Part shown: positions 14,367 through 18,169 of the stretch, piece by piece | How the letters are laid out: every line of letters starts with the position of its first letter | Position numbering within the stretch: position 1 is the first letter of the stretch | Assembly: GCA_027016965.1 (NCBI GenBank) | Contig: JALURI010000015.1 | Coordinates: forward strand, 1 to 18,169 | Length of the DNA stretch: 18,169 nucleotides | From: Geoglobus sp. | Lineage (GTDB): Archaea; Halobacteriota; Archaeoglobi; Archaeoglobales; Archaeoglobaceae | Direction of reading: 5' to 3' | The notes under the pieces: generated by a model | What the model saw: the letters and a program-made list of their open reading frames with translations, nothing else | What the model was told of the DNA's origin: nothing | Databases searched by the model: none | Made by a program: the position numbers and the translations under genes

Positions 14367-15082
14367 TTTTCTCCACCCTCAAAAATCTTGGCAATTAAAA
14401 TACTTAACTCATACATTACCACAACTGCGGTCAGAATTATCATCTGACTCAAACCGGTGATGTCAAATGTTATGTTTGTTGCGAGGATAAAAACTGCTAT
14501 GTATATCAGCAGTCTTTTTTCTTTCAGCCACTTTGATGACGCGAGCCTCAGTTTTACCGAAACAAGGGTGGCTGTGGGAATCTGGAAGGCAAGTCCGATT
14601 GAAAGAGTTAGCTTTATTGAATTTCTGAGAGACTCTCTCACAGAAAGATATGGTTCAGCTCCAAAATACTCAATAACAAATGTGGAATAGAGAACTGGAA
14701 GTATGAGAAAATAGGAAAGCATTGCACCAACAATGAATGAAATGTATGAAAATGGAAAAACAAGCTTCAAAAATCTTCGTTCGTGTTCGTAAAGTCCCGG
14801 CTTCATGAAAATATAGATCTGGTAGATAATCCAGGGATAGGTTATGATAAATGCCATGAATGCAGAAATCAGAATTCTTGTAATGATGTACTCTGGAGGG
14901 GAATATACGACCATCTCCTTCTCACCAAAAAGATTTCTCCACAGGTAGGTTATAATGTGGTCCGATCTGTAAAAAAACAGTCCAAGAACAATGAAAAATG
15001 GAATTACAGCCTTTACCACTCTGTCTCTCAGCTCTGCTATGTGTTCTCTGAGCTCCATGTCTCGATCTTCAGGTGGTTTCAC
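14363..15082 (-). CDS. tatC: Sec-independent translocase subunit TatC
   Basis: About 239 residues, six predicted membrane spans. The N-terminal cytoplasmic signature MELREHIAELRDRVVKA matches the H-x-x-E-L-R-x-R element that recognises twin-arginine signal peptides, and the loop IYQIYIFMKPGLYEHERRF is the conserved F-x-x-P-G-L-x-x-x-E-R block; Phe, Pro, Gly and Glu are all present. An acidic residue (Glu) in the YFGAEPYLSVRE stretch fits the later periplasmic loop. The frame runs up to 15193, but the promoter at 15105-15118 puts the transcript start near 15082, where a GTG gives MKPPEDRDMELREH; ATG 15058 is the alternative. No TatA gene is in the window. It heads the operon with trkA and trkH, ATGA overlap. 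Confidence 0.93.
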   Translation of the reverse strand: MKPPEDRDMELREHIAELRDRVVKAVIPFFIVLGLFFYRSDHIITYLWRNLFGEKEMVVYSPPEYIITRILISAFMAFIITYPWIIYQIYIFMKPGLYEHERRFLKLVFPFSYISFIVGAMLSYFLILPVLYSTFVIEYFGAEPYLSVRESLRNSIKLTLSIGLAFQIPTATLVSVKLRLASSKWLKEKRLLIYIAVFILATNITFDITGLSQMIILTAVVVMYELSILIAKIFEGGEK

Positions 15083-15104
15083 ATCTGGAAGATTAGAAGA
15101 TGTG

Positions 15105-15118
15105 AATAAAACTGTTCC
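15105..15118 (-). promoter_or_regulatory. Promoter of the tatC-trkA-trkH operon
   Basis: On the minus strand CGGAACAGTTTTATTC resembles BRE plus TATA. The box is about 26 nt upstream of GTG 15082, suggesting a leaderless tatC transcript starting at that codon. The same 110-nt gap holds the divergent acnX promoter. Confidence 0.4.
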
Positions 15119-15150
15119 GCGTTGGAATGGGGCTGTGATCAAGACTGAAA

Positions 15151-15173
15151 TCAAAAGAAAATGATTTAACTTT
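15151..15173 (+). promoter_or_regulatory. Promoter of the acnX operon, probably leaderless
   Basis: A purine-rich BRE-like stretch (TCAAAAGAAAATGA) precedes TTTAACTTT. The box is centred about 25 nt before ATG 15193, matching the usual TATA-to-start distance, and no ribosome binding site is present. This favours ATG 15193 over the upstream ATG at 15184. Confidence 0.45.
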
Positions 15174-15192
15174 TGGGCTTGGAATGGGTTCA

Positions 15193-16323
15193 ATGGAATT
15201 GACTCCAGATGAAGAGAAACTTCTTGAGAGTGACAACGAAACTGTTAGAAAATGCATGGAAATTCTTGTTGCCATTGGGAAAATCTACGGAGCTGAAAGA
15301 CTTGTAAGAATAGAATCAGCTCAGATTTCTGGAATTTCTTACAAAAACATAGGCAATGCAGGACTTGAGTGGCTTGAAAGTCTCGATGCAAAAGTGAAAG
15401 TGAGGAGTTTCATGAATCCTGCTGGAATGGATGTTAAGAGATGGAGAGAGATGGGCATAGATCAGAATTTTTACGAGAAGCAGGTGAGGATAATAAGAGC
15501 TCTTGAAAGGCTCGGTGTTGAGGTAAGTTTAACATGCACACCCTATTACCTCGATTCCCCGTCTTTTGGCGATCATCTTGCCTGGGCTGAAAGCTCAGCT
15601 GTTGTTTATGCCAATTCCGTTATTGGGGCAAGAACAAACAGGGAAAGTGGAATATCTGCATTAGCTTCGGCAATAATTGGAAAAACACCATTTTATGGAC
15701 TCCATATCAAAGAAAACAGAGCTCCTGAAGTTCTGGTTCTGATAGACAAGAAGATCAGTCCTGCAATAGCCGGATATGAACTTGGGAAAATTACAGGTTC
15801 AGCAATACCCATTGTTGAGTTCGAAAAAAATATTTCAAATGAGGAATTGAAGCTCTTTGGTGCTGCACTTGCTGCAAGCGGTGGAACAGGAATGTTCCAC
15901 GCTCATGGAATAACTCCAGAGTGGAAGGATTTCGAAATCCCTGATGAGAGAATAAAAATTGAAGCTTCAGATGCAAGATCAGACTGCCATCCTGACCTCA
16001 TTGCAATTGGATGCCCCCATGCATCTTTAAACGAGCTTCGTGAAATTTTAAAACTCCTGAAAAACTCTGGAAAAGTAAAGAAAGAGATGTGGATTTTCAC
16101 ATCGAGAAAGATTCTGGAAGAAAATCCGGAAATTGTTGAGAAAATAGAAAAATTCGGAGCAAAGGTTTTTGCAGACACGTGCATGGTTGTATCCCCAGCC
16201 ACTGAGAGGTTTGAGTGCGTCATGGTCAACAGTGGAAAGGCTTTTGAATACCTGCCAAAGCTGAGAGGAGTTAATGTGGTGTTTGGAGACATTAAAGAAT
16301 GTGTAAGGAGGGCGGTTGAATGA
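15193..16323 (+). CDS. Phosphomevalonate dehydratase large subunit (aconitase X, DUF521)
   Basis: A 376-residue AcnX catalytic subunit. It starts MELTPDEEKLLE, the family's usual opening, and has RIESAQISGISYKNIG, FMNPAGMD, TPYYLDSPSFGDHLAWAESSAVVYANSVIGARTN (read across 116-150) and DTCMVVSPA. Three cysteines suitable as iron-sulfur ligands are C115 (LTCTP), C274 (GCPHAS) and C330 (DTCMV). In archaea the complex dehydrates (R)-5-phosphomevalonate to trans-anhydromevalonate 5-phosphate in the modified mevalonate pathway to isoprenoid lipids; bacterial AcnX relatives act on cis-3-hydroxyproline instead. The archaeal setting supports the former. ATG 15184 is the alternative start. The stop overlaps the small subunit gene (ATGA). 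Confidence 0.93.
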   Translation: MELTPDEEKLLESDNETVRKCMEILVAIGKIYGAERLVRIESAQISGISYKNIGNAGLEWLESLDAKVKVRSFMNPAGMDVKRWREMGIDQNFYEKQVRIIRALERLGVEVSLTCTPYYLDSPSFGDHLAWAESSAVVYANSVIGARTNRESGISALASAIIGKTPFYGLHIKENRAPEVLVLIDKKISPAIAGYELGKITGSAIPIVEFEKNISNEELKLFGAALAASGGTGMFHAHGITPEWKDFEIPDERIKIEASDARSDCHPDLIAIGCPHASLNELREILKLLKNSGKVKKEMWIFTSRKILEENPEIVEKIEKFGAKVFADTCMVVSPATERFECVMVNSGKAFEYLPKLRGVNVVFGDIKECVRRAVE

Positions 16324-16724
16324 AAATCAAGGCACGTCCAATTTCAGGTGGGATTGCTGATGGAATCGCAGTGGTTTCGAGGAATCCGGTTTCATTTCTC
16401 GGTGATGTTGATCCTGAAACTGGTGAGGTTGTTGACAGGAGTAGCGATATATTCGGTGAGAGAATTTCAGGAAAGATTTTTGTGTTTCCGGAAGGCAGGG
16501 GATCGACTGTTGGAACCTATGTTCTACTTCAAATGAAAAAGAAAGGTACTGCTCCTGCAGGAATCATCATGCTTGAAAGCGAGGCAATCGTTGCTGTGGG
16601 GGCAATCATATCCGGCATTCCTCTTGTAGACAGACCTGAAATTGATGTGCTTGAGGTGATTGAAAATGGAGACTCGCTCAGAATAATCTCGGGGAAAGAG
16701 GGGTGGATTGAGATTGATAGATGA
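16320..16724 (+). CDS. Phosphomevalonate dehydratase small subunit (DUF126)
   Basis: A 134-residue swivelling-domain protein that pairs with the AcnX large subunit. Conserved features: PISGGIADGIAVVS, NPVSFLGDVDPETGEVVD, GKIFVFPEGRGSTVGTYVLL with the active-site Ser at residue 62, GTAPAGIIMLES and GAIISGIPLVDRP. Catalysis occurs at the interface with the large subunit. ATG 16320 overlaps the large-subunit stop by 4 nt, as expected for a 1:1 complex. Length is normal. The 3' end overlaps the start of the protease gene by about 11 nt. Confidence 0.95.
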   Translation: MKIKARPISGGIADGIAVVSRNPVSFLGDVDPETGEVVDRSSDIFGERISGKIFVFPEGRGSTVGTYVLLQMKKKGTAPAGIIMLESEAIVAVGAIISGIPLVDRPEIDVLEVIENGDSLRIISGKEGWIEIDR

Positions 16725-17724
16725 ACATCAGATATCAAAATTTTTCAGAGTTTACCATACAGAAGAAGGGAGGGATTTCGTGAGGTATTATGTGATCCCT
16801 CTTGTAAATCTGACAGACGAAGATCTTCACCTTTTCATTCAGAAGCTCTCGGCAGATTATGATGTGTCATTCTATACAAAGCATGGAGAATTCGTTCTTG
16901 AGGTAAAAAGAAGGAAGGAGAGGTACTGGGTCAATGCTCTTCTTTTTACAGCCACATTCATCAGTGTTGCATTCACAGGAAGCATGTTTTATGGAAAATT
17001 CAATCTGATTCAGGGGCTTGAATTTGCGGTGGCTGTGATATTTGTGCTTGGAAGCCATGAGATGGGACACTTCCTTGCCTCAAAAAGGTGGGGAATGAAA
17101 GCATCTCTGCCCTATTTTATCCCGTTTCCAACCATCATTGGAACTCTCGGGGCAATCATAAAGCAGAGGGGAGTTATAGAGAACAGAAAGGCTCTTCTGG
17201 AGATAGGAGTCTCTGGTCCCATTGCAGGGCTTGCTGCATCGGTACTCGTGGCATACTATGGTCTGACGCTACCAGTACCTCAACCTCAGGTGGCTGGGGG
17301 AGGGATAATACTTGGAGAACCAGTCCTTTTTGAAATTGTTGCAAGATTGGCAGGTTTTGATGGATTTTACATCCATCCTGTTGCATTTGCAGGCTGGGTG
17401 GGCATGTTCGTAACTGCCCTGAACCTAATTCCGGTGGGTCAGCTTGATGGCGGACATGTGATGAGGGCGATGGTTGGAGAAAGAGCTGATGTAATTTCTA
17501 AGGTGTTTCCTCTGTTGCTGATAGGGATAGGGATAACCTACAGAGAGGCTGGCGTCTGGTTTTTCTGGGGTCTTGTAACTCTTTTCTTTTCCATGCAAAG
17601 GCATCCAAAGCCTGCGGATGACAGACCTCTGCCCCTGAGTCATAAAATTGCAGGCGTCATAACATTCGTTCTTGGTTTACTTTGCTTTACACCTGTTCCC
17701 TTTCAGATTTCGGAAAGTTTATAA
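16714..17724 (+). CDS. Site-2-protease-type membrane zinc metalloprotease (M50)
   Basis: A 336-residue membrane protein. After a soluble N-terminal part of about 70 residues and a first span (about 75-95), the zinc motif HEMGH lies at 115-119 (GSHEMGHFLASKRWGM) and the second motif NLIPVGQLDGG carries Asp245, the third zinc ligand. SLPYFIPFPTIIGTLGAII and GVSGPIAGL are typical of the archaeal/cyanobacterial S2P subgroup. There is no PDZ domain. Such proteases cut membrane-bound regulators or leader peptides; the target is unknown. Starts are TTG only: 16714 has GGTGG 7 nt upstream, 16708 is too close to it. Co-transcription with the AcnX genes is likely from the overlap. Confidence 0.9.
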   Translation: MIDEHQISKFFRVYHTEEGRDFVRYYVIPLVNLTDEDLHLFIQKLSADYDVSFYTKHGEFVLEVKRRKERYWVNALLFTATFISVAFTGSMFYGKFNLIQGLEFAVAVIFVLGSHEMGHFLASKRWGMKASLPYFIPFPTIIGTLGAIIKQRGVIENRKALLEIGVSGPIAGLAASVLVAYYGLTLPVPQPQVAGGGIILGEPVLFEIVARLAGFDGFYIHPVAFAGWVGMFVTALNLIPVGQLDGGHVMRAMVGERADVISKVFPLLLIGIGITYREAGVWFFWGLVTLFFSMQRHPKPADDRPLPLSHKIAGVITFVLGLLCFTPVPFQISESL

Positions 17725-17726
17725 TA
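17711..17726 (+). promoter_or_regulatory. Promoter candidate for the Nudix gene
   Basis: CGGAAAGTTTATAATA matches BRE plus TATA and overlaps the stop codon of the protease gene. The expected transcript start (about 17746-17750) lies beyond ATG 17739 and just before GTG 17751, so it bears on the start choice. Confidence 0.5.
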
Positions 17727-17738
17727 TCATGATTGAAT

Positions 17739-18169
17739 ATGGTGGATAGCGTGAGATGGCAGGAAAAAATTGTCAGAGTTCTGGATTCAAAGCTGGAGTA
17801 CATAAGGAATGAAAGAACTGCTGCGATTCTTGTACCAATCGTTGTTACAGACATTCCGGAAATTGTGATGATAAAGAGAAAGAAGAATCTCAGCAGAAGT
17901 GCCGGGCACATTGCCTTTCCAGGAGGGATGAGGGATGAGGATGAAAATCCCTTAGAAACAGCACTGAGAGAGGCTGAAGAGGAGATTGGGGTTGATGGAG
18001 ATCAGATCGAGGTTCTTGGATTTCTCACTCCAAGAGAGGTGGTTGAGCACAGAATAAAAATACATCCTGTGGTGGGGGCAATATTCACCAAGGATTTTGA
18101 AAAAAATGACTATGAGGTGGAAAAAATTCTTGTTGATAGGCTTGAAAGCGTTTTGAAATCACGAAGGAT
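17739..18169 (+). CDS. Nudix hydrolase, CoA pyrophosphatase-like, 3' partial
   Basis: The frame is open to the end of the window (143 complete codons). The Nudix box fits G-x5-E-x7-R-E-U-x-E-E-x-G-U exactly (GMRDEDENPLETALREAEEE then IGV), preceded by RSAGHIAFPGG. The phrase S-x-H-x-G-x-x-x-FPGG upstream of the box marks the CoA diphosphatase (NUDT7/8, NudL) subfamily, which hydrolyses CoA and its derivatives; specificity is inferred. VLGFLTPRE and HPVVGAIF follow as in that subfamily. ATG 17739 is the conventional start; GTG 17751 has GGTGG shortly upstream and fits the promoter better. Confidence 0.88.
   Translation, partial: MVDSVRWQEKIVRVLDSKLEYIRNERTAAILVPIVVTDIPEIVMIKRKKNLSRSAGHIAFPGGMRDEDENPLETALREAEEEIGVDGDQIEVLGFLTPREVVEHRIKIHPVVGAIFTKDFEKNDYEVEKILVDRLESVLKSRR

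Noticed and set aside
15083..15193. N-terminal extension of TatC with a hydrophobic leader
   Set aside because: The extra 37 residues would lie upstream of and across the predicted promoter, match nothing in TatC, and overlap the divergent acnX control region.
1..18169. CRISPR array, tRNA or rRNA genes, insertion sequences, prophage genes
   Set aside because: No regularly spaced repeats, cloverleaf-like sequence, transposase or integrase motifs were seen on reading; a tRNA or covariance-model scan was not possible here.

Overview
The window reads as chromosomal DNA of a euryarchaeon, most likely a member of the Archaeoglobales or a close relative; that placement is inference. Archaeal signs are a 20S proteasome beta subunit with a short propeptide, a KH-domain/beta-CASP termination nuclease (aCPSF1/FttA), PyrI, the two-subunit aconitase-X phosphomevalonate dehydratase of the archaeal mevalonate pathway, and BRE/TATA promoters, several only about 25 nt from the start codon (leaderless mRNA). 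Base composition looks moderate; it was not computed.

Region 1 (1-4695, + strand) is a tightly packed anaerobic (early-cobalt) cobalamin cluster: cbiT (5' cut by the window), cbiL, cbiF, cbiG, cbiH, cbiC, cbiD. Neighbours overlap by 4-17 nt, so translational coupling is likely. Together they cover ring methylation at C20, C17, C11, C1 and C15, ring contraction, lactone opening and methyl migration. Two oddities stand out. cbiG has no ATG/GTG/TTG at its natural start but has an ATA behind a strong Shine-Dalgarno. CbiC has Ile where the catalytic His of precorrin-8 methylmutases normally sits.

Region 2 (4740-8586, +) has its own promoter and encodes PsmB, aCPSF1/FttA, MobB and HemD; the last three are joined by ATGA overlaps. 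HemD makes uroporphyrinogen III, the precursor of the corrinoids built by region 1.

Region 3 (8587-9518) has no intact gene. It holds the remains of a DNA methyltransferase of the SPPY type, broken by in-frame stops, plus a 45-codon open frame I cannot identify.

Region 4 (9481-11367, +) is pyrB-pyrI followed by an HTH-ACT regulator, driven by a promoter that predicts a leaderless pyrB mRNA. Facing it on the minus strand is a tiny gene (11373-11480) for a 35-residue cysteine-rich, probably zinc-binding protein, with its own promoter and ribosome binding site.

Region 5 (11635-15082, minus) is a tatC-trkA-trkH operon: a Sec-independent translocase subunit followed by a Trk/Ktr potassium uptake pair. 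Region 6 (15193-18169, +) diverges from it: the AcnX large and small subunits, a site-2-protease-type membrane metalloprotease, and the start of a Nudix (CoA pyrophosphatase-like) gene cut by the window end. I saw no rRNA, tRNA, CRISPR array or insertion sequence. I found no convincing undescribed multi-gene system; the most novel-looking items are the cysteine-rich mini-protein, the ATA start and the His-less CbiC.
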